DNA of 64,000 nucleotides from Erythrobacter aurantius (GTDB taxonomy: Bacteria; Pseudomonadota; Alphaproteobacteria; Sphingomonadales; Sphingomonadaceae), in contig NZ_CP090949.1 of the NCBI RefSeq assembly GCF_023823125.1, positions 1,326,001-1,390,000 on the forward strand. Reading direction: 5' to 3'. Shown one piece after another: positions 36,587 to 43,974 of this stretch. The notes beneath the pieces were generated by a model, which saw only the letters and a list, made by a program, of their open reading frames with translations, was not told the DNA's origin and did no database searches. Both the position numbers and the translations under genes were made by a program. The stretch's first letter is position 1. Every line of letters begins with the position of its first letter.

Positions 36587-36590
36587 TTTT
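36587..36590. repeat. Target-site duplication, left copy (TTTT)
   Basis: TTTT at 36587-36590 is matched by TTTT at 37830-37833 on the other side of the insertion sequence. Four bases is the usual duplication length of the IS407 group, and only a 4-bp duplication restores the trmL frame. Confidence 0.75.
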
Positions 36591-36616
36591 TGACGTGCTC
36601 CCCTGATTGTTACCAG

Positions 36617-37507
36617 TCAGAGGTAGAGTCTGGCTCCTTCATGATGGTTGTTTGATGGGATGGCAACGTGTCTGGGGGCATGCCCCCAGACACGTTGGCC
36701 GGCGATCTCGGCGGGGGTCTTCCCGCCCAGTTTCGAGTGTGGCCTGACCGTGTTGTAATCGTGTCGCCAGGCGGCCAGCACGAACCGGGCATGGGCCAGC
36801 GAGGTGAACAGCGTCTCGTTGAGGCATTCGTCGCGCAGGCGGCCATTGAAGCTCTCCACGAAGCCGTTCTGCATTGGCTTTCCCGGTGCGATGTAGTGCC
36901 ACTCGACCCTGCGCTCCTGCGACCAGCGCAGGATGGCCGACGAGGTCAGTTCGGTGCCATTGTCGCTGACCACCGTATGCGGCTTTCCCCGGATGCCGAT
37001 AAGGCTGGTCAGTTCCCGCGCTACCCGAGCACCCGACAGCGACGTATCGGCCACCAGCGCCAGGCACTCGCGCGTGTAGTCATCGACCACGCACAGGATA
37101 CGGAAGCGCCGACCGCAGATCAGGCTGTCGGAGACGAAGTCGAGCGACCAACGCTGGTTCGGGCCGTCCGGCAGCACCATCGGCCTGCGCGTGCCCAAGG
37201 CCCTTTTCCGGCCGCCACGGCGACGCACGCGCAGCCCCTCCTCCCGGTAGATGCGCAGCAGCTTCTTGTGGTTGGGCCTGATGCCTTCCCGCGCCAGAAG
37301 GTAGCCCAGGCGGCGATAGCCGAACCGGCGGCGTTCCGCCGCCAGCTCGCGCAGCCGTTGCCGCAGCGCCCCGTCATCTGGCCTTGTAGGCTCGTAACGG
37401 ATTACCCTGCGGCTCACACCAACCAGTGCACACGCCCGACGCTCGCTCACCCCGTGATGCTCCCGGGCATAGGCGACGGCTTCCCGCTTGGCGCCGGGCG
37501 TTACCAT
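36617..37507 (-). CDS. IS3-family transposase OrfB (DDE integrase)
   Basis: 296 residues. An HTH_21-like region (about 45-100, [16 protein letters not shown]) is followed by the rve integrase core: first Asp in [10 protein letters not shown] (about 121), second Asp in VVSDNGTEL (about 182) and Glu in [18 protein letters not shown] (about 218). It is in the -1 frame relative to orfA. At 37507-37513 the minus strand reads seven A, in phase as A AAA AAA, a classical slippery site, so the active transposase is expected to be an OrfAB fusion. An ATG immediately after the A run could allow separate initiation. Confidence 0.93.
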   Translation of the reverse strand: MVTPGAKREAVAYAREHHGVSERRACALVGVSRRVIRYEPTRPDDGALRQRLRELAAERRRFGYRRLGYLLAREGIRPNHKKLLRIYREEGLRVRRRGGRKRALGTRRPMVLPDGPNQRWSLDFVSDSLICGRRFRILCVVDDYTRECLALVADTSLSGARVARELTSLIGIRGKPHTVVSDNGTELTSSAILRWSQERRVEWHYIAPGKPMQNGFVESFNGRLRDECLNETLFTSLAHARFVLAAWRHDYNTVRPHSKLGGKTPAEIAGQRVWGHAPRHVAIPSNNHHEGARLYL

Positions 37508-37767
37508 TTTTTTGATGCCAGATCCTTCAGCACCGCGTTGTCCAACATCGCCTCGGCCAGCAGCTTCTTCAGCCGCGAGTTCTCCTCCTCGAGCGATCGC
37601 AGCCGCCGGGCCTCGGACACCTCGAGCCCGCCGAACTTAGACTTCCACTTGTAGAACGTCGCCGAGCTGATCCCGTGGCGGCGGCAGACCTCAGTCGTCG
37701 CCATGCCCGCTTCCTGCTCCTTCAAGATCGCAATGATCTGCTCTTCGTTGAACCTGCTTCGCTTCAT
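37501..37767 (-). CDS. IS3-family transposase OrfA (helix-turn-helix)
   Basis: 88 residues, starting [19 protein letters not shown] with an HTH_Tnp_1 domain (about 10-45, [21 protein letters not shown]) and a leucine-rich coiled coil (about 52-80, [19 protein letters not shown]). It ends SKKW, as IS407-group OrfA proteins do. AAGGAG lies 9 nt before the ATG. It binds the IS ends as part of the OrfAB transposase and as OrfA alone may regulate transposition. Confidence 0.93.
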   Translation of the reverse strand: MKRSRFNEEQIIAILKEQEAGMATTEVCRRHGISSATFYKWKSKFGGLEVSEARRLRSLEEENSRLKKLLAEAMLDNAVLKDLASKKW

Positions 37768-38152
37768 ATCGTCCGACTCCTTGCGTCAGACTCTACCAAA
37801 AAGCGGTCACATTTCAGGGGAGCACGTCATTTTCTATTCGAGGAATTCGGCGGCCGCAGTTTCTACGAGCCCGAATATCCCGAGGATGCAATGCTGGTAT
37901 TCGGTCAGGAAACCAAAGGTTTACCGCGCAGCATAATCGAACGTCACTCAGACCGCCTGTTCCGCCTGCCGATGCGTTCCGACGTCATCCGCTCGCTCAA
38001 TCTGGCGAACACCGTTTCCGCCGCCGCCTATCAGGCGCTCCGGGGGAGGATTTAGACAAAGCAGCGTTTGAATTTGCTGTCTTGTCGGCGGCAAAATCCG
38101 TGATAATCCCGGCGAATGGCGCGGCCAATGGGGGCGGGCGCGAAGGGTCTGT

Positions 38153-38740
38153 ATGAAAGCAAAATTGTTGGGGGTGCTGCTCTTGCCCCTGGCCGGTGCC
38201 GCATCGGCACAGGCGATCGAGCAGTCGCGGGAAGTCCGCGCATTCACGGCGGAGGAAGTGGCCGCCATTCCGATGCCGGAAACCGCGTTTGACATGCGCC
38301 GCGCGCGCGTGGGCGATTTCGAGAAGTATTACTACTTCCACCGCGAGGGCACTTCGTTCGACGAAGCCTTTGCTGACATCAGCGAATGCGACGATCTGGC
38401 CAGCGGCCTTGCCTCCTATCGCGGCAATGCCGAACCCTATCCGGGCTATTATGTCGATCAATACGGCATTGGCGGGGTGATCGGCGGGGTGCTTGGCGCC
38501 GTGCTGGCCGATGCGATCCACGGGTCTGCGGCACGGCGCGAAATGCGCCGCGTGAACATGCGCAACTGCATGGGGTACAAGGGATACGGCCGTTACGGCA
38601 TTCCCAAGAACCTTTGGACCGAATTCAACTTCGAAGAGGGCGGCGGCCGCGAGGACGAGGATGTCCGGCAGGCCGCACTGCTGCAACAGGCCAAGGTCGC
38701 GTCCGGCCCCAAGCCGGCGACGGAGGCGCTTGACCGATGA
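38153..38740 (+). CDS. Secreted protein with glycine zipper, unknown function
   Basis: 195 residues. A signal peptide (about 1-21, ASAQA) is followed by a charged domain rich in Tyr and Phe (KYYYFHREGTSFDEAFADI) and a glycine-zipper segment IGGVIGGVLGAVLADAIHG (about 105-123). Two Cys (in SECDDL and RNCMGY) could form a disulfide. No family recognised. The stop overlaps the start of the next secreted protein (ATGA), so the two are very likely functional partners. Confidence 0.75.
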   Translation: MKAKLLGVLLLPLAGAASAQAIEQSREVRAFTAEEVAAIPMPETAFDMRRARVGDFEKYYYFHREGTSFDEAFADISECDDLASGLASYRGNAEPYPGYYVDQYGIGGVIGGVLGAVLADAIHGSAARREMRRVNMRNCMGYKGYGRYGIPKNLWTEFNFEEGGGREDEDVRQAALLQQAKVASGPKPATEALDR

Positions 38741-39612
38741 TCAGACACGCAATCACACTCGCCTGCGTCGCGGCGCTGGGTCTTGCCACCGCAACCGGGG
38801 CCAGCGCCCGCCCGATCGAGGAAGACGAGATCGAAAAGGGCGAGGAATCGATCAAGCCCGACATGGGCTACATCTACCTCACCGCGCCCAACCGCTTTGC
38901 CGGTTCGTTCATCCGGGTGGCGGACGAGGAAGACATCGCCAAGTATCAGGAGGCCCGCGCGGCAGCCTTTGCCGCGGCGGTGGAGGAGTATGAAAAGGAC
39001 TACGCCCGCTGGCAGCGCCGGATGGAAAGCCAGACCGCGACCGACAATCCGCCCGAAGAGCCGGTGAAGCCGACCGAGGAAGGCTTTACCTACGCTTCGA
39101 TCGAACAATTCTTCGCGACCAGCTTCGGCCCCACCTTCGTCTATTCGAAGGATGGCGGCACTTACGCCTATCTCGAAGAGCTGAAGCCGGGGACGTACAT
39201 CTGGTACGGACCGGTGTTCTACGGGGTGAAGCAGGGCTATCTCGGCCAGTGCTATTGCATGGGAACGATCAAGTTCGAGGTGAAGCCCGGCGTCGTCACC
39301 AATCTCGGCAATTCGCTGTTCGCCATGCCCCGGTGGGAGGAAGATCGCGGCGCGCCTGTGCCGCAGATCAAGGAGAACAGCGGTCTCAACGGTTTCGTCG
39401 TAGAACTGCCGCAGCAATCGGGCGAACTGGTCTATGATATGCCTGCAACGCTGGCATCGCAGCCATTTGTGATCCCGGAATTCTTCGCCGTGGGCAAGAT
39501 CAACAATTTCTATCGCCAGATGATCGCCCGCATCGCCCCGATCGACGGCGTTATCGCCTATGATCGCGATCAGGTGATCGATCTCAAGGCGCAATCCGCC
39601 GAGGGCGAATAG
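38737..39612 (+). CDS. Secreted protein of unknown function, partner of the preceding one
   Basis: 291 residues. Signal peptide about 1-24 (ending GASA); an acidic, helix-forming stretch (about 55-110, rich in Glu and Ala, including AAFAAAVEEYEKDYARW), and a beta-rich C-terminal half with YAYLEELKPGTYIWYGPVFY and QCYCMGTIKFEVKPG. This half somewhat resembles periplasmic proteins that read out as 'DUF' lipoprotein-like domains, but no family could be named. It overlaps the upstream gene by ATGA and is followed by the terminator of the converging receptor gene. Confidence 0.75.
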   Translation: MIRHAITLACVAALGLATATGASARPIEEDEIEKGEESIKPDMGYIYLTAPNRFAGSFIRVADEEDIAKYQEARAAAFAAAVEEYEKDYARWQRRMESQTATDNPPEEPVKPTEEGFTYASIEQFFATSFGPTFVYSKDGGTYAYLEELKPGTYIWYGPVFYGVKQGYLGQCYCMGTIKFEVKPGVVTNLGNSLFAMPRWEEDRGAPVPQIKENSGLNGFVVELPQQSGELVYDMPATLASQPFVIPEFFAVGKINNFYRQMIARIAPIDGVIAYDRDQVIDLKAQSAEGE

Positions 39613-39623
39613 CAAGCCTGAAG

Positions 39624-39661
39624 AAAAAGGGGCCGCCGGAGCGTGAGCTCCGGCAGCCTCT
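39624..39661 (-). terminator. Intrinsic terminator of the 39.7-42.1 kb receptor gene
   Basis: Inner stem gccggagc (39635-39642) with gctccggc (39647-39654), a 4-nt GTGA loop, and further outer pairs after one mismatch. On the minus strand it is followed by CCTTTTT. The plus strand has no T run, so it mainly serves the minus-strand receptor gene. Confidence 0.75.
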
Positions 39662-39713
39662 CGATCAGCTACCCCCCAGTGCCGATCAAAGTCTGCCGAT
39701 CAATGCGTGCGGA

Positions 39714-42083
39714 TCAGTCGCCGAAACGGGCGGTTACCTGAATGCCGTAGAACCGCGGTTCGGCCGGGATGAAGGTGGGGATGCCAAAGGCCCCGCCGGT
39801 GTTACCTGCATCCAGCAGATAGTCCTCGTCGAATGCGTTGCGGATGAAGCCGGCGATTTCGTAGCGTTCATCGGCAAAGCTGAACCCCGCGCGCGCGTTG
39901 ACCAGCGTGACGGCTTCCTGACCGATCAGCGGATTGTTGGGCACTTCGAAAAAGATGCGGCTGCGGTGCGTCACGCTGGGCGTGGCGAAGAAGCGCATGC
40001 CGTTGCCGAATTCGTAGTCGACCGTGAACCCGCCTGCCGCCTGCCACTCGGGCTGGAGGCGGAAGCGCGCGCCCGAGAAGTCGGGACGGAAGGCGCCGTC
40101 TTCGTCGATGCCGCCATCGATATATCCGACATTGCCGAAGACTTGCAGCCAGTCGGCCACATCGATTGCGACTTCGGCTTCGACACCCAGATTGCTGGCC
40201 GAACCCGCGCTTTCCGTGACGAAGGCGCCGGTCGGATTGCCGTTGGCATCAAGCTGCGCGACGCTGACCTGGAAGCCGTCATAGACCTGGTAATATACCC
40301 CGAGCGAGCCGGAGACAGGCCCGCTGGCCAGCTTGATCCCGCCTTCGTAGTTCCACACGGTTTCTTCGGGGATGAGCTGGGAGTTGGCGACGGCATTGCC
40401 ACCTGCATCGCGGCGCGCGCCCAGCTGCACCACCGGCGATCGGCGGCCCTTCGAAACGGTGGCGAAAACGTTCACGTCATCGCTGATGCGATAAAGGACG
40501 TTGAAACGCGGCAGCACGGTCTGGAAGCCTTCGTCAGCGGTAAAGACACGGCCACCCGTATTGACCCCGCCTGGAATCAAGGGAGCGCCCGACAGCACAC
40601 TGTTGGGGATGTCGCTGAAGAAGCCCGACTGGCGGTATTCGTCGATAAAGCGGACACCAGCGGTCAGTTCGAACGAGTCGGTCGCGATCCAGGTCATGTC
40701 AGCGAACACCGAATAGGCTTCGTTGCGGCCCTGATTTTCGAACAGCACCGCGCTGTAGGGGATCGCCTGCACTGCGCCACCCGTGGCAAGCCCGGTGACA
40801 GCCGATGCCGGGACCGAGCCGTCAGGCCCGACGCAAGGGATGCCGGGGATCAGCGGCGCGCCAAACAGCGCGGTGAGGCACTGGAGATAGGTCCCTTCCT
40901 CGGTAGCGAATGGGACGTTCTGGATGCTGTCCTCGATAAACAGGTTCCAGCCCGCGCTCGCACGAATGTTGGCACCGTTGTAGCTGAAGCGTCCTTCGTG
41001 GCTGACCTGCCAGCCCTTGGCGATTTCGGTGAATTCGAGGAACGGCGCGGGGCCGCCATCGGCGTCGAACACTTCGAGGCTGTCGAATTCGCGATATCCG
41101 TTGACGGTGGTGAAGGTCCAGTCGTCTGCGAACTGGTATTCAGCGGTGAGGTTGAGATCGTAGACCTCGCGGTTGAGGCCGAGCTGGTCATCGCCCAGTG
41201 TCGCTGCGCCAGCCGGGAAGCCGCTCAGGTTGGCATCCTCAAACGCGTTGGCGGGGCCGCCCGGCGCACCGGCGAATGCCGGGAAGGTGCCCGAAATGAA
41301 CGGGGTGCCGCCATTGCGTTGCTGATCATAGGTGCCGATCAGGTCGAGCGTGAAATCGGCGGTCGGCGTGTAGCGGACAGAGGCGCGCACGCCGAGCTGG
41401 TCCTGTGCGTAGAGTTCGTCCTCCTGATTTGGATTGAGATTCTCGACATAGCCGTCGCGGGTACGCCATTCGAACGCCACCCTTCCGGCCAGTACATCCG
41501 ACCCAGCGTTGATGTAGCCACCCAGAAGCGTTTGTTCAAAATTGCCATAGCCGCCGGTAATCTCGCCCGAGAAGCCTTCGCGCGGGCGAGCCGAGACGAG
41601 GCTGATCGCCCCGACCGCCGAGGCCGTGCCGAACAGCGTTGCTTGCGGGCCCTTGATCACCTCGACACGCTCAAGGTCGTAGATCGCCTGATAGCTGCCG
41701 CGCGAGCGTGAGATATCGACGCCGTTGTAATACAGCGTGACGCGCGGGCCCTGCTGGGCTGATCCGCTGTCCGACGTGATGCCGCGGATCACGATGCCAG
41801 GATTGTTGGCGCTCTGTTCCTGAATGTTGAGACCAGGGATGTAGTTCGACAATTCGTCGAGATCGGTCACGCCGATTTCGCGGATGCGATCGCCGTTCAA
41901 TGCGGAAATCGTGATCGGCACGTCTTGCGCACGCTGCTCGATCTTTTGCGCGGTGACGAGGATCGTATTGCCCGAGGTGGCGGTCTCCTGTTCCTCGCTA
42001 TCGGCGGTGTCCTGAGCCAGGACCGGGAAAGCGGGCAGGGCAATGGTTGCAAGCAGCAGGCTGCGCAATGCGAAGGTTTTCAT
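39714..42083 (-). CDS. TonB-dependent outer-membrane receptor
   Basis: 789 residues from the ATG at 42083 (frame open 25 codons further). Signal peptide about 1-23 (VLAQD), TonB box ILVTAQK (about 40-46), plug domain (about 50-165, with VPITISALNGDRIRE, PGIVIRGITSD, LERVEVIKGPQATLFG) and a 22-strand barrel. It ends VTARFGD, not in an aromatic residue as usual. The plug style resembles receptors annotated for siderophore or nutrient uptake in sphingomonads; the substrate is unknown. A DSD1-family enzyme gene lies 137 bp upstream on the same strand and may be co-regulated. Confidence 0.92.
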   Translation of the reverse strand: MKTFALRSLLLATIALPAFPVLAQDTADSEEQETATSGNTILVTAQKIEQRAQDVPITISALNGDRIREIGVTDLDELSNYIPGLNIQEQSANNPGIVIRGITSDSGSAQQGPRVTLYYNGVDISRSRGSYQAIYDLERVEVIKGPQATLFGTASAVGAISLVSARPREGFSGEITGGYGNFEQTLLGGYINAGSDVLAGRVAFEWRTRDGYVENLNPNQEDELYAQDQLGVRASVRYTPTADFTLDLIGTYDQQRNGGTPFISGTFPAFAGAPGGPANAFEDANLSGFPAGAATLGDDQLGLNREVYDLNLTAEYQFADDWTFTTVNGYREFDSLEVFDADGGPAPFLEFTEIAKGWQVSHEGRFSYNGANIRASAGWNLFIEDSIQNVPFATEEGTYLQCLTALFGAPLIPGIPCVGPDGSVPASAVTGLATGGAVQAIPYSAVLFENQGRNEAYSVFADMTWIATDSFELTAGVRFIDEYRQSGFFSDIPNSVLSGAPLIPGGVNTGGRVFTADEGFQTVLPRFNVLYRISDDVNVFATVSKGRRSPVVQLGARRDAGGNAVANSQLIPEETVWNYEGGIKLASGPVSGSLGVYYQVYDGFQVSVAQLDANGNPTGAFVTESAGSASNLGVEAEVAIDVADWLQVFGNVGYIDGGIDEDGAFRPDFSGARFRLQPEWQAAGGFTVDYEFGNGMRFFATPSVTHRSRIFFEVPNNPLIGQEAVTLVNARAGFSFADERYEIAGFIRNAFDEDYLLDAGNTGGAFGIPTFIPAEPRFYGIQVTARFGD

Positions 42084-42219
42084 GGTTTCTGAATTGCCTT
42101 TTGTTGGAGAGGGGTAAGCAATTCCAGCGCCGCTAGGCGGCCCGCGTGACACGATCATTGCCGCAGGATTTCAGAACGATGAAACGGGGTTGAAGCCGTG
42201 GATTGTTGCCTTGCAGCAA

Positions 42220-43368
42220 CTACCAGCCTGAGAACCTCGCAATGCTCTCCACCGGCGCTCCGGGCGTTTCGAACAGGGCGTAGCTCTGGTGCTGGGCGGC
42301 TGTCGCGCAAGCGTGATTGGGCAGGATGCGCAATTGCGTGCCAACGGACAGTTCGGGAAGGCTGGCCCGCGATCCCTCGCGCATGGCAAGGATTCCGTGC
42401 TCCTGATTGGCCGAAATCATGATCAGATCGTAGATGATCGTGCCATGCGCATGACAAACGAGGCCATAGCCCTGATCGACCGGCTGGTCTGCCGTGCCAC
42501 GATCACGCGACATGGCCATCCATCCGGCATCGACAATGATCCAGCCCTTGTCCTGCTGGTGTCCGATCACGCTGGTCAGAACGCTCAGGGCAATGTCCTG
42601 CGGCTTGCACACGCCAATGCCGCACATCACCAGATCCATGAAGGGGAACACCCCGGCGCGCAGTTCGGTCACGCCCGAAAGATCGGCTGTGGAGAGCGCC
42701 GTGGGGGTGGAGCCGACGCTGACAACGGGCGCTTCGTGCCCGGCAGCGCGCAACGTTTGAGCGGCCAGCAGCGTGCCCGCCCGTTCGCGTTCCGCATGGC
42801 TGCGCAAGTCCTCGGGCGTCCGCGCGCCGTAGGACCCGCCCGCATGGGTCATCACCCCGCGCAGCCGTGCGCCATTGCCGATCGCATTGGCGACTGCGAG
42901 CAAGCGGATGCTGTCCTCAGGCGGGATGCCTGATCGGTGGCCGTCGCAATCCACCTCGATCAGCACCGGGATTGAAATATCGTGCCGGCGGCAGAAGGCG
43001 GCGGTTTCGCGGGCTGCCGCGATATTGTCCGTGATCACGGTCAGGTCGACACCCTGACTGCGCAGCGCCGCCACCCGATCGAGCTTGGCCGGAACCATGC
43101 CGACAGCGTAGAGAATGTCGCGATATCCGGCCGCAGCGAAGTGCTCCGCCTCCGCCAGGGTCGATACCGTAATTGCGTCGGTTTCCAGCGCATCGGTGAT
43201 CATCCGGGCGAGCTCGACCGACTTCACGGTCTTGAGATGCGGACGGTGCTTCACGCCTGACGGAAGCGCCGCGACGTGATCGCGTATCCGGGCCAGGTTT
43301 GCGCCGAATTTCGGCCTCTCCACCAGCAAGGCGGGGGTAGGCAGGTCGAAAGGCGCGTTAATCGGCAT
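42220..43368 (-). CDS. DSD1-family PLP enzyme (D-threonine aldolase / D-serine dehydratase-like)
   Basis: 382 residues. N-terminal alanine-racemase-type TIM barrel with the PLP lysine in VKHRPHLKTVKS (about 39-50) and VDCDGHRSG, and a C-terminal domain with the zinc motif of this family, PNHACATA (His-X-Cys, about 350-357). Such enzymes cleave D-3-hydroxyamino acids (D-threonine, D-phenylserine) or dehydrate D-serine. The placement just upstream of a TonB receptor suggests use of imported D-amino-acid-containing compounds (inference). Confidence 0.85.
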   Translation of the reverse strand: MPINAPFDLPTPALLVERPKFGANLARIRDHVAALPSGVKHRPHLKTVKSVELARMITDALETDAITVSTLAEAEHFAAAGYRDILYAVGMVPAKLDRVAALRSQGVDLTVITDNIAAARETAAFCRRHDISIPVLIEVDCDGHRSGIPPEDSIRLLAVANAIGNGARLRGVMTHAGGSYGARTPEDLRSHAERERAGTLLAAQTLRAAGHEAPVVSVGSTPTALSTADLSGVTELRAGVFPFMDLVMCGIGVCKPQDIALSVLTSVIGHQQDKGWIIVDAGWMAMSRDRGTADQPVDQGYGLVCHAHGTIIYDLIMISANQEHGILAMREGSRASLPELSVGTQLRILPNHACATAAQHQSYALFETPGAPVESIARFSGW

Positions 43369-43422
43369 GATGGTTCCTTGCTTGCCGCACCCGATAACCG
43401 CTCAGTCGGTAGATGCGCAAAC

Positions 43423-43460
43423 AAAAGGGCCGCCGGAGCAATCCAGCTCCGACGGCCCTT
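43423..43460 (-). terminator. Intrinsic terminator after the 100-aa protein gene
   Basis: A 15-bp stem with one mismatch or wobble (43425-43439 with 43446-43460), 6-nt loop, followed on the minus strand by CTTTTGT. It ends transcription of the small gene at 43479-43781. Confidence 0.75.
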
Positions 43461-43478
43461 CGTTATCCTGAAAAGCTA

Positions 43479-43781
43479 TCAGGCGACCTTTTCGCCGGTC
43501 ACCGGCATCGCGCCGAACGCGCCGGCGTTGACGTTGCCGGCCAGTTTGCCGTCAGCGATGGTCGCTTCGCAATCGAGCGTCATCGGCATCGGCACGGTCA
43601 TGTTCATTTTCCAGCTCAGCGTGTTGCCGTCGACCTTGCCGTCTTCGATATCCATCGAGCCCATGCCGCCGGCCATGTTGCCCGAAAAAGTGCCGTCACC
43701 GTTGTCGACGACGGTGAGAGTGCCCGACTGATCGCCCATCGGGCTTTTGACGGTGGTGTTGTAGGTACCGGAAAGTGACAT
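43479..43781 (-). CDS. Small beta-rich protein of unknown function
   Basis: 100 residues with no signal peptide. Repeating beta-strand pattern with Gly-rich turns: GTYNTTVKSPMGDQSGTLTVVDNG and MGSMDIEDGKVDGNTLSWKMN-type segments (read as GTLTVVDNGDGTFSGNM, LSWKMNMTVPMPMTLDC). The layout suggests a lipocalin-like or small beta-sandwich fold, but no family was named. It stands alone, with a terminator on each side (the M16 terminator upstream, its own downstream). The ribosome binding site GGGAGA lies shortly before the ATG. Confidence 0.8.
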   Translation of the reverse strand: MSLSGTYNTTVKSPMGDQSGTLTVVDNGDGTFSGNMAGGMGSMDIEDGKVDGNTLSWKMNMTVPMPMTLDCEATIADGKLAGNVNAGAFGAMPVTGEKVA

Positions 43782-43882
43782 CTGTGATCTCCCTGATTTG
43801 CTATGGCCAGCCGCTGCGGGGAGCCTCTGGCGTGGGGCGTGTTGTACACGTCAGCGGGGGGCGTTCAACCACTATCGCGGCC

Positions 43883-43926
43883 AAAAACAAGGGGGCGGAA
43901 GGTGGCTGTGTGCCCCTTCCGCCCCC
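43883..43926 (-). terminator. Intrinsic terminator after the M16 peptidase gene
   Basis: A 12-bp perfect GC-rich stem (43891-43902 with 43915-43926), 12-nt loop, then on the minus strand TTGTTTTTGG. It lies about 50 nt after the peptidase stop. Confidence 0.85.
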
Positions 43927-43974
43927 GAGATTAGCAAGCCGTAGCGTCAGCCGCTGACGGCTTCTAGGCAGGTT

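Larger units (their letters stand above)
36591..37829 (-). mobile_element. IS3-family (IS407-like) insertion sequence, 1,239 bp
   Basis: The ends are perfect 16-bp inverted repeats, tgacgtgctcccctga at 36591-36606 and its complement at 37814-37829. A second matched block (GGTAGAGTCTG) occurs about 32 nt inside each end. Two overlapping minus-strand frames encode the IS3-type OrfA and OrfB. It is flanked by a 4-bp direct repeat and interrupts trmL. Both ends, both frames and the frameshift site look intact, so the copy is probably recent and functional. The IS name was not determined. Confidence 0.93.
36354..38055 (+). pseudogene. trmL: trmL, tRNA 2'-O-methyltransferase, split by an insertion sequence
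   Basis: The 5' part (36354-36590, GTG start, 79 codons) encodes the SPOUT N terminus: SLSIVLVQPEIPGNTGAVGR to RPGQLF, stopped by the TGA with which the insertion sequence begins. The 3' part (37834-38055) encodes LFEEFGGRSFYEPEY, LVFGQETKGLP and RLPMRSDVIRSLNLANTVS, the knotted SAM-binding part. Removing the element plus one copy of the 4-bp TTTT target duplication restores an in-frame gene of about 153 residues. TrmL methylates nucleotide 34 of tRNA-Leu; this strain should lack it. The gene follows gatB by 10 nt. Confidence 0.9.

Noticed and set aside
37501..37507. Frame change between OrfA and OrfB as an inactivating mutation
   Set aside because: IS3-family elements normally use a -1 frameshift at an A-run; the phase here is the expected one.
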